From: Soehngenia sp.
GTDB lineage: Bacteria > Bacillota > Clostridia > Tissierellales > Tissierellaceae
Reading direction: 5' to 3'
DNA length: 64,000 nucleotides
Assembly: GCA_024637045.1 (NCBI GenBank)
Contig: JAGXFX010000020.1
Span: 51,609-115,608 of the forward strand
The notes under the pieces: generated by a model
The model's input: only the letters and a program-made list of their open reading frames with translations
Databases searched by the model: none
What the model was told of the DNA's origin: nothing
Shown here: in pieces, positions 35,016-44,703 of the stretch
How the letters are laid out: the number at the start of each line of letters is the position of its first letter
Numbering within the stretch: the stretch's first letter is position 1
Position numbers and translations under genes: made by a program

Positions 35016-36227
35016 CTAATTGTATTTTTTTACCATTTCCAAAAATTCTTCATCGGTTACAAGGGCTTTCTTATTTGTTCCCAATTCTTTTACATTTTTA
35101 ACTAACTGTTCCTGGCTCTCTTTATCCATATCTAGGTTGAGTTCTTTGAGCTTCATTTCAATTGATGTAGCGCCACTTTTCTTACCCAGGACCATTTTAG
35201 CCTGACTACCGAACAATGAAGGATGGGTTGCGAACATTGCAAGAGGCTCTTTGAATAACATGTCCACACCTATCCCTGATTCTCTAACATAATTATTCTT
35301 CCCGGTAATTGGTTTATTATTCTGCATATTTATGCCTGTAAGTTCCTCTATGGTTTTGCAGGCTTCTATCATTTTATCAAAATCAATACCAATATCTACG
35401 CCATAAAGTAATAGCAGTGCAGCTACCACTTCTTCTAGTGCAGCATTGCCAGTTCTTTCTCCAATACCATTAAAACAGCCATGAATTACCTCTGCACCGG
35501 CTATTACTGATTCGATGCTTGATGCAACAGCCATACCGAAATCATTGTGGGTATGCACTTCAACCGGAAGTCCCCCAGAATATTTTTTCATCAGCTTTGT
35601 TAAATAGGCCATTGTACGTGGATTAGCACATCCCATGGTATCAACCAGACCCACAGAATCTGGTTTAGTATGGATTGTCACTGCCTTAAGCAGCTTCTCA
35701 AGATCTGCCTCATCTGCCCTTGTGGTATCATAAGGGAAAAAAACCGTGTAGAGACCCAATGATTTTGCGTACTCGATAGACTTGACACTAGCCTCAATTA
35801 CCCGTTCTATTTCCCACTGGAACTGTAGCTCCAATTTTGGCTTTCCGACTGGTACTTCAATAATTACTCCATCAACTCCACATTCTTTTGCAATTAAAAT
35901 ATCCTCATTTTTTGCTCTTGCGAAGCTGAATATTTCAGATTTCAGGTTCAATTTTTTAATTTCTTCAATTGCTTGTCGGTCTTCTTCAGAAACTGCAGGC
36001 ATACCTGCTTCAATTCTGTGAACACCAGCTTCATCCAGTTTTCTGGCTATTTCGATTTTTTCATCTTTTCTTAAAATAACTCCAGGTGTCTGTTCTCCAT
36101 CTCGCAATGTGGCATCGTGCAATTTGATTTTGTTTGGAAAATCAATATCTTTGGTGACTTCGGCAGCATAATTGTATTGGCTAACCCACCATTTTTCATT
36201 CTTCCATTTAGTTTCCAGTAATCTCAA
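35016..36227 (-). CDS. DRE-TIM metallolyase, homocitrate/citramalate/isopropylmalate synthase type
   Basis: A 403-residue aldol-condensing enzyme. LRDGEQTPGV (41-50) holds the catalytic Arg and metal Asp, HTHNDFG (225-231) the metal histidines, and GIGERTGN (254-261) the closing signature. The family condenses acetyl-CoA with a 2-oxo acid. The length and absence of a LeuA regulatory domain fit homocitrate or citramalate synthase; the real substrate is open. The start is uncertain: TTG at 36227 directly abuts GGAG, and the next plausible start is a CTG three codons in. It is the last gene of the unit with the aminotransferase and TRAP permease. Confidence 0.85.
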   Translation of the reverse strand: MRLLETKWKNEKWWVSQYNYAAEVTKDIDFPNKIKLHDATLRDGEQTPGVILRKDEKIEIARKLDEAGVHRIEAGMPAVSEEDRQAIEEIKKLNLKSEIFSFARAKNEDILIAKECGVDGVIIEVPVGKPKLELQFQWEIERVIEASVKSIEYAKSLGLYTVFFPYDTTRADEADLEKLLKAVTIHTKPDSVGLVDTMGCANPRTMAYLTKLMKKYSGGLPVEVHTHNDFGMAVASSIESVIAGAEVIHGCFNGIGERTGNAALEEVVAALLLLYGVDIGIDFDKMIEACKTIEELTGINMQNNKPITGKNNYVRESGIGVDMLFKEPLAMFATHPSLFGSQAKMVLGKKSGATSIEMKLKELNLDMDKESQEQLVKNVKELGTNKKALVTDEEFLEMVKKYN

Positions 36228-36387
36228 CTCCTTTCATGCTTCAGGATACCTTATACCGATTACTCTGTAGAAAAGTTTTCCAACATTCTGTCTATGCTCC
36301 TGCTCTGTGTTTTTGAGTAATCGGCAGGATATCTCGTAACCTGGTCTATGTAAATGACCATGGTCTCAAATCAGTTTGTAAATTAAA

Positions 36388-38400
36388 TCATGCTGAAACT
36401 GTTGTATTGTCTTTAATTGATGGTGCCTTTTTTTTCGCTCTGAAGATGTATAGAGCCATGATTGCCAATAGTACGGCACCTGCAATATCACTCATTGTTC
36501 CTGGATACATAAATGTTAGTGCTGCTCCGATGGAAACTATTCTAGTCCACCAAGGCAGATCCACCATTAGGTACCCCTCAATTCCAGCAGATAGGAGATA
36601 CGTTCCAACTAGTGCTGTTACAGCAGCCCAGAGGATTATCCAATTGCTGTCAGCAATCAACAGCATCGCAGGATTATAAATAAAGAAGAAAGGAATTATA
36701 AACGCTGCAATTGCTAGTCGGAATGCCGCGAGACTAACCTGAGTTACATTACCCCCTGACATTCCGGCGGCTACATAAGATGATAAAGCCACGGGGGGGG
36801 TGATGGTAGATACAACTGCAAAATATAATACAAAGAAATGTGCCTGGAAGGCATCAACTTCCATTGCTCTAAGAATAGGTACTGCTATTGTAGCAGCGAT
36901 AATGTAGCAAGCACTGGTGGGTAGACCCATTCCAAGAATGATGGAAACAACCATTGTAAGTAGCAATGCTATAAACAAAATTCCTCTTGAAAGAAATACT
37001 ATATTATCAGCAAGTATAACCCCTATGCCTGTCATGGAAAGTACAGCTACTACAAAGCCTGCAGCTGCCAAGGCAATTGCAATACTCAAGGCACTTCTCG
37101 AGGCTCTTACGGCCATGTCTACCAAACCTTTTGGTCCTAATCGCGATTCTTTTCTTACCAGTGATAAAATCCATGTTGATACTACGGCATAGAATCCAGC
37201 ATATGAAGGTGAAAAACCAACAAGCAGTAGATATACAAGCAATACCAAAGAAAGAATCATGTGTCCATATTTTTTAATAGTATCAATTGCATCTGGAATA
37301 TCTTCCTTGTCCATCCCTTTAAGTCCCATCTTTCTGGACCTAAGATCTATCTGGAAGAATACTCCTGAGAAATACAGCATCGCGGGTATAACGGCTGCTG
37401 CTGCTATTGTTATGTAACTAACTCCAAGATACTCAGCCATAATAAATGCAACTGTACCCATTATAGGAGGCATAATCTGTCCACCTGTTGATGCTGCTGC
37501 TTCAACAGCTCCAGCAAAGTGTGCCTTGTATCCAAGTTTTTTCATTAATGGTATTGTAAAGGCACCAGTTGTTGCAACATTTGTTGCTGCACTTCCCTGG
37601 ATAGTTCCTGCCAAAGCACTTGAAATTACTGCTACCTTTGCTGGACCTCCAACCATTCTGCCGCCAATAGCGCATGAAATGTCATTAAACAGCTTACCCA
37701 GACCACTCTTGTCGAGCAAGGCTGCAAGGATGATAAATATTATCAAGTATCCAGCTGATACATCCAGTGGTACGCCAAAGATTCCTCCACCTGTTAATGA
37801 CATTGAGTAAATTACTCTTGTCAAGCTGTATCCCCTATGGGCCAATATTCCTGGTACGAAGTTTCCAAACAGCGCGTAGGCAAGGAAAATCATAATTAAT
37901 ATTACAAGACCTTTTCCAACTACTCGCCTTGTCCCTTCAATAACCATAAGGGCAATAATCGCCCCAAATACTATATCTGCAGTAGTCGCAATCCCTCTAC
38001 GAGCAACAAATGCTTCATGATTCATTACCATGAACACTACTGTCACCAATGTCAGGATTATTAATCCTATGTCCATGATAGTGGGTTTTGTCTGATTGGA
38101 TTTTTTAGTCGCTGGATAATATAACCAGATTAAAACCAGGATAAAACCCAAGTGTATCAATAGATGCTTCATGTGAATTGGAGTTCCAAATCTTGCTGTT
38201 ATCAACTGATAACTCACAAAAAGCACAGAAATTATTTTAACTAAAATCAACCAATAACCACTTAGCTTTCGAAATGCTGATTCTTTATCATGTTCTCTAA
38301 GCACCTTATCGGGATCCACCGCGACAGTTCCATCTTCATTCATTTTTTCCATAAAGTCATCTTTTTCAGACTTTTTAAAAACAGTTTTAAAAAAACTCAT
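36388..38400 (-). CDS. TRAP transporter fused permease (4TM + 12TM)
   Basis: A 670-residue membrane protein. A short cytoplasmic N-terminus precedes about four helices of the small (DctQ-like) permease, then the large (DctM-like) permease with many helices. The motif SGGQIMPPIMGTVAFIMAEY and GLPTSACYIIAAT-type segments are those of TAXI-TRAP fused permeases. It imports a substrate by sodium or proton symport with a TAXI binding protein, presumably the one at 33687. It lies 72 bases downstream of the aminotransferase gene. Start ATG follows AAAGGTGGACTCCC. Confidence 0.93.
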   Translation of the reverse strand: MSFFKTVFKKSEKDDFMEKMNEDGTVAVDPDKVLREHDKESAFRKLSGYWLILVKIISVLFVSYQLITARFGTPIHMKHLLIHLGFILVLIWLYYPATKKSNQTKPTIMDIGLIILTLVTVVFMVMNHEAFVARRGIATTADIVFGAIIALMVIEGTRRVVGKGLVILIMIFLAYALFGNFVPGILAHRGYSLTRVIYSMSLTGGGIFGVPLDVSAGYLIIFIILAALLDKSGLGKLFNDISCAIGGRMVGGPAKVAVISSALAGTIQGSAATNVATTGAFTIPLMKKLGYKAHFAGAVEAAASTGGQIMPPIMGTVAFIMAEYLGVSYITIAAAAVIPAMLYFSGVFFQIDLRSRKMGLKGMDKEDIPDAIDTIKKYGHMILSLVLLVYLLLVGFSPSYAGFYAVVSTWILSLVRKESRLGPKGLVDMAVRASRSALSIAIALAAAGFVVAVLSMTGIGVILADNIVFLSRGILFIALLLTMVVSIILGMGLPTSACYIIAATIAVPILRAMEVDAFQAHFFVLYFAVVSTITPPVALSSYVAAGMSGGNVTQVSLAAFRLAIAAFIIPFFFIYNPAMLLIADSNWIILWAAVTALVGTYLLSAGIEGYLMVDLPWWTRIVSIGAALTFMYPGTMSDIAGAVLLAIMALYIFRAKKKAPSIKDNTTVSA

Positions 38401-38472
38401 GGGAGTCCACCTTTCAAAAATATTTTTTAACTTTTTCGTGCTTTATTGAATTTAGCAAACCATAATGTAGTT

Positions 38473-39648
38473 CTAAATATTAAGCTTCTCAATGCTATCC
38501 TTCATTCTAGCGGCTGCTTTCTCAAGGTTTTCCATGGAAGTTGCATAAGAAATTCGTACTTCATTAACTGCACGGGTTCCAAAGGCTGTGCCTGGTATAA
38601 CTGCTACACCTGCATTGTTAAGCAAAAATTTAGAGAATTCTTCGCCAGTCATTCCAGTTTTCTCTACATCTACAAATAAGTAAAAAGCTCCTCCAGGAGT
38701 GGGACATGAAAGACCCTCGATTTCATTAATTGCTTTAACCATGAAATCCCTTCGTTCCTTAAACTCTTTAACCATCTCTTCAACATTATCCTGAGGTCCT
38801 TCCAATGCTCTTACTCCTCCCCACTGTACCATTGAGCTGGCATTAGTAAGCACATAGGCATGCATTTTTGCCATAGGTGGAATCAGTTCCATGGGGGCGG
38901 CTATGTATCCTAGACGCCAGCCAGTCATGGCATAAGCTTTGGCAAAACCATTCAGTATTATTGTTCTCTCCCTCATGCCAGGCAATGAGGCTATGCTTAT
39001 ATGTTCATTTCCATCATAAATTAGTTTTTCATATATCTCATCTGATATGACGAGCAAATCATGCTTGATAACAAATTCAGCCACTTTCTCAAGGCTTTCT
39101 TTTCTCTGAACACCTCCAGTGGGATTACTTGGATCTAAGACTACCAGAATCTTGGTTTTATCAGTAATCTTCTTCTCAAGTTCTTCAACATCAATCTGAA
39201 AATCTTTTTCTGCCAATAAAGGATAATATATAGGTGACGCCTGGTTAAGAGTAGGTACATGGGTGTAATTAAGCCATGATGGATCCGGAACCAGTACTTC
39301 ATCACCAGGATCTAGAAAAGCACTTAATGCTACGAACACACCTTCAGCTACGCCTACTGTGCAGATAATTTCTTCTAACTCATAGCTAACACCATTATCA
39401 TTCTTCAATTTCTTGATAATTGCTTCCCTTAATTCAGGAATTCCTTTATTGGGTGTATAACGTGTTGCACCTTTTCTGGTAGCTTCTATCATAGCTTCGC
39501 ATATGTGTTCTGGAGTTCCGAAATCTGGCTCACCGATACCCAGACTAATAATCTCTTTCCCTTCACTTCTAAGCTTTTCAACTTCCGAAAACACGTTACG
39601 AATAGCTGAAAATGGTATTTTACCCATTTTTTCTGCTTGCTTGTTCAT
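38473..39648 (-). CDS. class I/II pyridoxal-phosphate aminotransferase
   Basis: A 391-residue PLP aminotransferase of the aspartate aminotransferase superfamily. Visible are LGIGEPDFGTP, the DPSNPTGGV cofactor region, ISDEIYEKLIYDG, the PLP-lysine block NGFAKAYAMTGWRLGYIAAP, and the Arg-containing VRISYATSMENL that binds the substrate carboxylate. Specificity cannot be told; aspartate or aromatic amino acids are common. It is the first gene of the unit with the TRAP permease and DRE-TIM enzyme, behind a sigma-54 promoter 183-198 bases upstream. The ATG follows GCAGGAGGTATATTA. Confidence 0.93.
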   Translation of the reverse strand: MNKQAEKMGKIPFSAIRNVFSEVEKLRSEGKEIISLGIGEPDFGTPEHICEAMIEATRKGATRYTPNKGIPELREAIIKKLKNDNGVSYELEEIICTVGVAEGVFVALSAFLDPGDEVLVPDPSWLNYTHVPTLNQASPIYYPLLAEKDFQIDVEELEKKITDKTKILVVLDPSNPTGGVQRKESLEKVAEFVIKHDLLVISDEIYEKLIYDGNEHISIASLPGMRERTIILNGFAKAYAMTGWRLGYIAAPMELIPPMAKMHAYVLTNASSMVQWGGVRALEGPQDNVEEMVKEFKERRDFMVKAINEIEGLSCPTPGGAFYLFVDVEKTGMTGEEFSKFLLNNAGVAVIPGTAFGTRAVNEVRISYATSMENLEKAAARMKDSIEKLNI

Positions 39649-39830
39649 TAATATACCTCCTGCGCTCTTTATTTTTTATCAACTTATTATTTTGAGACTG
39701 ATAAACTTCTTATTACAAACTTCTCATCGTTATGATTTCGTTTTCCCTATGCACGTCTAGTAACTAGAAGTAGTTATCAAAAGTTGTTATCAAGCATCTC
39801 AATAAACTTTATGCTAATAGTCTATAATAA

Positions 39831-39846
39831 TGCAATTATCGTACCA
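39831..39846 (-). promoter_or_regulatory. sigma-54 (-24/-12) promoter P2, aminotransferase-TRAP-DRE-TIM unit
   Basis: Minus-strand TGGTACGATAATTGCA matches TGGCACG-N4-TTGCW at all but one position, with the correct 10 bases between GG and GC. The predicted leader is about 170 bases. A 10-bp-arm inverted repeat lies about 195 bases upstream at 40028-40050. Confidence 0.8.
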
Positions 39847-40027
39847 CTATTCTATTAATTCTGTGCTTCGCTTCGTCTAAAACAAACTTTCTCATTTGAA
39901 AAATCTGCCATATCAATGGTTTCACCTGGAAAGCAATGATTGCCGGACAACAAAAAAGAAATATTATATTGATTTCACAATATACCAACTCTATATTTTA
40001 GCGATAGTTTATTGCTTTTGATTTTGT

Positions 40028-40075
40028 TAATTATCAATGCTTGATAATTATCTCATGGAATGATAATTATTCATG
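40028..40075. promoter_or_regulatory. TTGATAATTA dyads upstream of P2 (candidate activator or Fur site)
   Basis: TAATTATCAA-TGC-TTGATAATTA (40028-40050) is a perfect inverted repeat, followed by ATGATAATTATTCAT (40060-40074). The 463-base gap 39649-40111 holds no gene; these dyads and promoter P2 are its only features. The motifs could be enhancer sites for the sigma-54 activator at 44792; resemblance to Fur boxes is the alternative. Confidence 0.45.
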
Positions 40076-40111
40076 TTTATTCTTTGGACCTACAAGTCAC
40101 TGACAAAATCT

Positions 40112-40750
40112 TTAAAAACCCAATTCCTCTCCAATTATTATTACAGTGACATCAGTTTCTCTAGGTTTCTTTTCGATAATTGTTGTGATATTGCAAATAC
40201 GTTCCTCCGAATGACAGTCAGAGCATTTACCAGTTAATACACAAGGTGTTTTCCTTTTTAGTTTTCTAGCATTCATTACAGCCGCCTCTTCTTTTGCTCG
40301 ATTAAATGCATCCTCAAGCGTTCTTGATATCTTATTGACACCTGTAACTACAATCACATGCTTTGGTCCAAATATCATTGAAGCGACTCTGTTCCCAGTC
40401 CCATCAATATTAACCAGCTTTCCGTCTTCTGTTACAGCATTGGTTCCAGTAAAATAATAGTCTGCTGTTATGGCTTCTCGTCTTAATCTAGTTTTTTCAT
40501 CTATGGGGATATCTCCCGTTGGATTGATAAGCTGATAATTCATTTTTTTTAACTCATCTACTAAACCAATCTCTGATAGTGTAAGAGAACCCCCAAAACC
40601 AACACTTGCCCCTTCAGGAACCATATCCAATGCAATTCTTTTTGCCTGTTCTGCTGTGTCAGTATAAATTGCTTTCATACCATTGGCAATAAGTGCATCA
40701 ACTGTTCTTAATGCCTGCTTCTCGAAGTACCATGATTTGTAATCATTCAT
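40112..40750 (-). CDS. LUD domain (LutC-like) protein
   Basis: A 212-residue protein with the LUD-domain blocks GASVGFGGSLTLSEIGL, DYYFTGTNAVTEDGKLVNIDGTGNRVASMIFGP and VVTGVNKI near the middle. The C-terminus has a Cys cluster, CVLTGKCSDCHSEERIC, found in stand-alone members of this family and possibly metal-binding. LUD proteins occur in lactate oxidation (LutABC), but here LutA and LutB are absent, so lactate use is not implied. It is the last gene of the TPP-asd-aspartokinase unit, 27 bases after the kinase gene. Confidence 0.87.
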   Translation of the reverse strand: MNDYKSWYFEKQALRTVDALIANGMKAIYTDTAEQAKRIALDMVPEGASVGFGGSLTLSEIGLVDELKKMNYQLINPTGDIPIDEKTRLRREAITADYYFTGTNAVTEDGKLVNIDGTGNRVASMIFGPKHVIVVTGVNKISRTLEDAFNRAKEEAAVMNARKLKRKTPCVLTGKCSDCHSEERICNITTIIEKKPRETDVTVIIIGEELGF

Positions 40751-40777
40751 ATTTTCACTCCTTTTTATACGGTGAGT

Positions 40778-41761
40778 TTAGTTATGAAAGTACCTGTATA
40801 GTAATTTTGTTGCTTCGACCAATTGTTCCGAGCGAAAGTTAATTATCAATTCGCGCCCCTCCCACTGGACAGATTCTATCTTGAATTCCTGGCTTTTAAT
40901 GAATGTTTCTACAGCTGTTTGTTTTTCATCATCTAGCTGTTCTGTGAATAAGAGATATAGTCTGTACTCGTCTTTTTTAATAGCCATTCCAACCAATTCA
41001 CTATCTAGTTCGCTTCTTTCATCTGAAATCATGGTGCCCTCATTGTCTGAGAATGTTGACCTTACCCGTGTTAGAATGTTGAAGTCCTGAGCAGTTTTTA
41101 CTGCCCGAGGATGAATAACGCCTGCTCCGTTTGATGCAAGCAAATAAGTATCCTCATAGGTAAGCTTTGTAAGATATTCAGCTTCTGGTACTACCCTGGG
41201 ATCGACTTTAGCGATACCTTTAACATCAGTATAGATGTCAACAAAATCAGCTCCTAAATATCCCCCCACTGTCACAGCAGCAGTGTCACTACCACCTCGA
41301 CCCAAAGTGGTTACTTCTCCATTGTCAGTTGCTCCTTGAAATCCTGCGATAACTACTACTTTGTCCTGGTTAAGATGCTTGGTTATATTGTCGGTATTTA
41401 TGCTAATTATCTCACTATTCCCAAATGTATCAGTTGTCACAATTCCTGCCTGTTGTCCTGTCATTGGAACAGCCGCAATACCATTGCTCTCCAGATAATG
41501 TGCAATCATAGCACAGGATATTATTTCTCCACAACTCATCATCAGATCCTTGGTACGTAGATTGACTTCAGAATTGATATTTGTTAAAAGACTGAGGAAT
41601 GTGTCGGTAGCATATGGATCACCCATTCTTCCCATAGCGGATACCACTACAACTATCTTATTCCCTTCTTCATAGCTTTTTTTTACATGGTTTAACAGTG
41701 CTCTTCGAGCTTCTTCCGTAGCGACAGATGTGCCGCCAAACTTTTGTACTATCAATGCCAT
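40778..41761 (-). CDS. aspartokinase, short form
   Basis: A 327-residue aspartate kinase. The catalytic domain carries KFGGTSVA (7-14), VVVSAMGRMGDP, MSCGEIISCAMIAHYLES, TLGRGGSDTAAVTVGG and VDIYTDVKGI. Usual enzymes have about 400 residues with two ACT domains; this one has a shortened ACT region, so feedback control by lysine or threonine may be reduced. Its position before asd and inside a sigma-54 unit suggests a dedicated copy, making or using aspartyl phosphate for a special pathway, rather than the housekeeping enzyme. Confidence 0.87.
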   Translation of the reverse strand: MALIVQKFGGTSVATEEARRALLNHVKKSYEEGNKIVVVVSAMGRMGDPYATDTFLSLLTNINSEVNLRTKDLMMSCGEIISCAMIAHYLESNGIAAVPMTGQQAGIVTTDTFGNSEIISINTDNITKHLNQDKVVVIAGFQGATDNGEVTTLGRGGSDTAAVTVGGYLGADFVDIYTDVKGIAKVDPRVVPEAEYLTKLTYEDTYLLASNGAGVIHPRAVKTAQDFNILTRVRSTFSDNEGTMISDERSELDSELVGMAIKKDEYRLYLLFTEQLDDEKQTAVETFIKSQEFKIESVQWEGRELIINFRSEQLVEATKLLYRYFHN

Positions 41762-41773
41762 ATTCGCAACTCC

Positions 41774-42784
41774 TTATACCAGGTTTCTCTTAATTAGCAA
41801 CTCTCCGATTTGAATTGTGTTAAGTGCAGCGCCTTTTCTTAAATTGTCTGCAACAACCCACATATTTAATCCATTTTCAATGGATTCGTCTCTTCTGATT
41901 CTTCCTACATAAACATCATCTTTGCCTTCAGCAACAGTAGCAAGCGGGTATTTGTTCGTTTCTGGATCATCCATTAATTTTACTCCAGGAGCATTGTTCA
42001 GTAATTCTATAATATCTTCAACTTTAAAAGGCTTTTCGGTTTCGATGTTTATGGATTCAGAGTGAGAACGAAATACAGGAATTCTAACTGCTGTAGGGGA
42101 TACCTTTATATTCTTATCCATTATCTTTTGTGTTTCAAAAACCATCTTCATTTCTTCTTTTGTATAATCATTCTCCATAAAAACATCTATATGTGGTATT
42201 GCATTGAATGCAATTTGATGTGGATATGTTTTACTTATCAATTCTTTGCCCACTACATAGTCTTTTGTCTGTTGAGACAACTCATCAATACCAGGTTTCC
42301 CTGAACCGGACACAGCTTGATAGGTAGATACGACAATTCGTTTGATATTATATTCATTGTGAATCGGTTTAAGCGCAACCATCATCTGAATTGTAGAGCA
42401 GTTCGGATTAGCTATGATACCTTTGTTCCAGTCAACATCCTCGGGATTTACCTCGGGTACAACCAAAGGAACTGAAGGATCCATTCTCCAAGCACTACTG
42501 TTATCAACTACAATTGCTCCAGCTTTTGCAGCAATGGGTGCTAATTCCAGACTTGCATCTCCTCCTGCTGAGAAAAATGCAATGTCTACGTCCTCAAATA
42601 CGCCATTCTCAGCTACATCGACTTTTACTCTCTCATTATTAAATAAAATCTCTTTTCCCTTGTTGGCAGGAACATCCAGTGGCTTTAATGTCTTAACTGG
42701 AAAATTTCTTTGTTCCAGCGTACGAATCATTTCCTGACCAACTGCACCTATCGCGCCCACAACTGCAACTGTGTATTTTTTCAT
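41774..42784 (-). CDS. asd: aspartate-semialdehyde dehydrogenase
   Basis: A 336-residue NADPH-dependent enzyme interconverting aspartyl phosphate and aspartate semialdehyde. The NADP site VVGAIGAVGQEM, the catalytic cysteine in IANPNCSTIQMM, the substrate block YQAVSGSGKPGIDEL and the active-site histidine in VFRSHSES are present. I chose the ATG at 42782-42784, 8 bases after GGGAG, over the ATG two codons earlier. It sits 12 bases from the aspartokinase gene, so the two run consecutive reactions. Confidence 0.95.
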   Translation of the reverse strand: MKKYTVAVVGAIGAVGQEMIRTLEQRNFPVKTLKPLDVPANKGKEILFNNERVKVDVAENGVFEDVDIAFFSAGGDASLELAPIAAKAGAIVVDNSSAWRMDPSVPLVVPEVNPEDVDWNKGIIANPNCSTIQMMVALKPIHNEYNIKRIVVSTYQAVSGSGKPGIDELSQQTKDYVVGKELISKTYPHQIAFNAIPHIDVFMENDYTKEEMKMVFETQKIMDKNIKVSPTAVRIPVFRSHSESINIETEKPFKVEDIIELLNNAPGVKLMDDPETNKYPLATVAEGKDDVYVGRIRRDESIENGLNMWVVADNLRKGAALNTIQIGELLIKRNLV

Positions 42785-42886
42785 ATTCATCTCTCCCTCT
42801 AACTTATCTTATTATTTACTAATTACTCTTTAAATCCATGAGTTGCTTTCCCATTAAGGAAAACAACTCTAATCTAATGCTTTGTT

Positions 42887-44500
42887 CTACTTGTAATCCT
42901 TGATTATCAAATCATGATAAATCGAGCCGTCAACTACAGCCTCTATGATAGTTGGACCATTGGTCGCAAATGCTTTTTCAAGGGCTACTTTTAAACTTGA
43001 TTTGTTTTCTACCTTAATAACGGGAATTCCAAGGAATTTTTCAGCATCAAAAAATTCACCATCCTGAACAAAGGTAGCATATTGATCAACTTTCTTCCAT
43101 CCCTGTTTAACCTTGATTAAACTGTAGTCTTTATCAGCAAAAACAATTGTTACTACCTGCAAACCTTTTCTCTTGGCAACAATAAGGTCACCGCAGTTCA
43201 TCAGAAAAGCCCCGTCTCCTGTTACACATGCTACCGGCGTCTCAGGTTTGCATATCTTTGCCCCGATAGCTGAAGGAATACCAAAGCCCATGGTTGACCA
43301 GCCGTTGGTCATGATAAATGTACCCTTTTCCTGCACATCCCATAGTTGACCCAATAAATGTGTATGGGCTCCAACATCACTTGTCAGTATACTTTCCGCT
43401 GGCATTACTTCTCTGATAACAGTAACAGCGTCTGAAGGTGTAAATGTTCCGGTATCTGGTACCAGCGCCCTAAACATTTGTTCCTTGTTGTCCTTAACTT
43501 CTGCCAGGTTCCATTCATAATCAGGTAATTCAAGTGTATTCAAGCGTTCAAGACCCTCTGAAACATTGCCTACAAGATCGTAAACTTCTGTATATTCAGG
43601 TGTGATGTCTACAGGTTCGCTATCGATGTGAATCAAAGGTACCTCCGGCATCCAAGCTTCGTAGTTAAATTCTATAGAATCGTAACCAATTCCAATCACA
43701 AGGTCAGCCTGACCATATATTTTAGCTGTAAAATCGCTTCTGGCATGAAATAATGTGCCTGCATAACAGTCATCATCATGTGCAATCATACCTTTGGCCA
43801 TAGGTGTCAGCACAACGGGGATACTATTTTTGTGAGCAAAATCTCTAACACCTTCATGTAAGCCCATACGATATGCAGTCAAACCAACTGCTAAGATAGG
43901 TTTTTTTGCCTTTTTCAATAGTTCTTCTGCTTTCTCGAATAGTTGTAGATCCAAAGACGCTTGATTTCCCTTAGGTGCAAATTGAATAGGTCCTATCGCT
44001 TCAACATTTTCGTCGACAATATCTGCAGGCAGACCGATGTGAACTGGTCCAGGCATTTCACTGGTAGCAACTTCGACGGCTTTTTTGATAGTTTCTGAGA
44101 AACTTTCTTTGGACAAATGAGTTGTCCATTTGGTGACAGGTGTCATGATGGCTTGATGGTCAACATTCATCTGAATTTTCCTACCCCAATCTCGTACCTT
44201 CATTTCACTTGTAAAGGCTATCATTGGTGAACGGTCTAGATATGCACCCCCAACCCCTGTTGACAAATTTGTTGCTCCGGGGCCGTATGTTGCGTGGCAG
44301 ACCCCAGGTACACCTGTAAGACGACCGATGACATCAGCCATCATGCCTGCACTCTGTTCGTTGGCAGTAGTAATTACTTCGATCCCTTCCATACGCATTG
44401 CATCCATATAAGGTATTGAGGGTCCTCCTGGGATTCCAAAGGCATACTCAACGCCAATTCCTTTCAAAGTTTTTGCTAATTCAGTTGGTAATCTTGACAT
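42887..44500 (-). CDS. thiamine-pyrophosphate enzyme, acetolactate synthase-like
   Basis: A 537-residue TPP enzyme with three domains. Glu48 in TTANEQSAGMM is the catalytic glutamate. The C-terminal cofactor motif is GDGAFLMNCGDL, followed by VFADKDY, with Asp as second metal ligand, a feature also of catabolic acetolactate synthases. No FAD-domain detail or regulatory subunit gene is seen. Acetolactate synthase, a 2-oxo acid decarboxylase, or an aldehyde ligase are all possible. Start ATG 44498-44500 lies 10 bases after AAAGGA. It heads the unit with asd, aspartokinase and LUD and has a sigma-54 promoter. Confidence 0.87.
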   Translation of the reverse strand: MSRLPTELAKTLKGIGVEYAFGIPGGPSIPYMDAMRMEGIEVITTANEQSAGMMADVIGRLTGVPGVCHATYGPGATNLSTGVGGAYLDRSPMIAFTSEMKVRDWGRKIQMNVDHQAIMTPVTKWTTHLSKESFSETIKKAVEVATSEMPGPVHIGLPADIVDENVEAIGPIQFAPKGNQASLDLQLFEKAEELLKKAKKPILAVGLTAYRMGLHEGVRDFAHKNSIPVVLTPMAKGMIAHDDDCYAGTLFHARSDFTAKIYGQADLVIGIGYDSIEFNYEAWMPEVPLIHIDSEPVDITPEYTEVYDLVGNVSEGLERLNTLELPDYEWNLAEVKDNKEQMFRALVPDTGTFTPSDAVTVIREVMPAESILTSDVGAHTHLLGQLWDVQEKGTFIMTNGWSTMGFGIPSAIGAKICKPETPVACVTGDGAFLMNCGDLIVAKRKGLQVVTIVFADKDYSLIKVKQGWKKVDQYATFVQDGEFFDAEKFLGIPVIKVENKSSLKVALEKAFATNGPTIIEAVVDGSIYHDLIIKDYK

Positions 44501-44538
44501 TATTCCCACTTCCTTTCATATCATTGCATGTAAATAAT

Positions 44539-44551
44539 TGATAAATTATCA
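44539..44551. promoter_or_regulatory. TGATAAATTATCA dyad in the TPP gene leader
   Basis: A perfect 13-base inverted repeat between promoter P1 and the start codon of the TPP gene. It shares the TGATAA half site with dyads upstream of P1 and P2, so the same regulator may bind. Confidence 0.35.
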
Positions 44552-44573
44552 CATAGCTACTGTTTATTTAGTA

Positions 44574-44589
44574 TGCAAGAACAGTGCCA
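44574..44589 (-). promoter_or_regulatory. sigma-54 (-24/-12) promoter P1, TPP-asd-aspartokinase-LUD unit
   Basis: Minus-strand TGGCACTGTTCTTGCA matches TGGCACG-N4-TTGCW at all but one position, with correct spacing. The predicted leader is about 63 bases to the ATG at 44500. Confidence 0.87.
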
Positions 44590-44703
44590 CTTACTGTAAA
44601 AATCTATAATTGTTTTATCAACCTTGAAATCACCTTATGTTATAATGTTTTTCGATATAAAATATAGAAAATTCAGTTATTTTTTTTAGTTGTAAGATTG
44701 AAA

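Noticed and set aside
39930..39950. Second sigma-54 site near GGCAATCATTGC in the aminotransferase upstream region
   Set aside because: Only 8 bases separate GG and GC instead of the required 10.
40112..40750. LutC of a lactate oxidation operon
   Set aside because: No LutA or LutB is present, and the neighbours are aspartokinase, Asd and a TPP enzyme.
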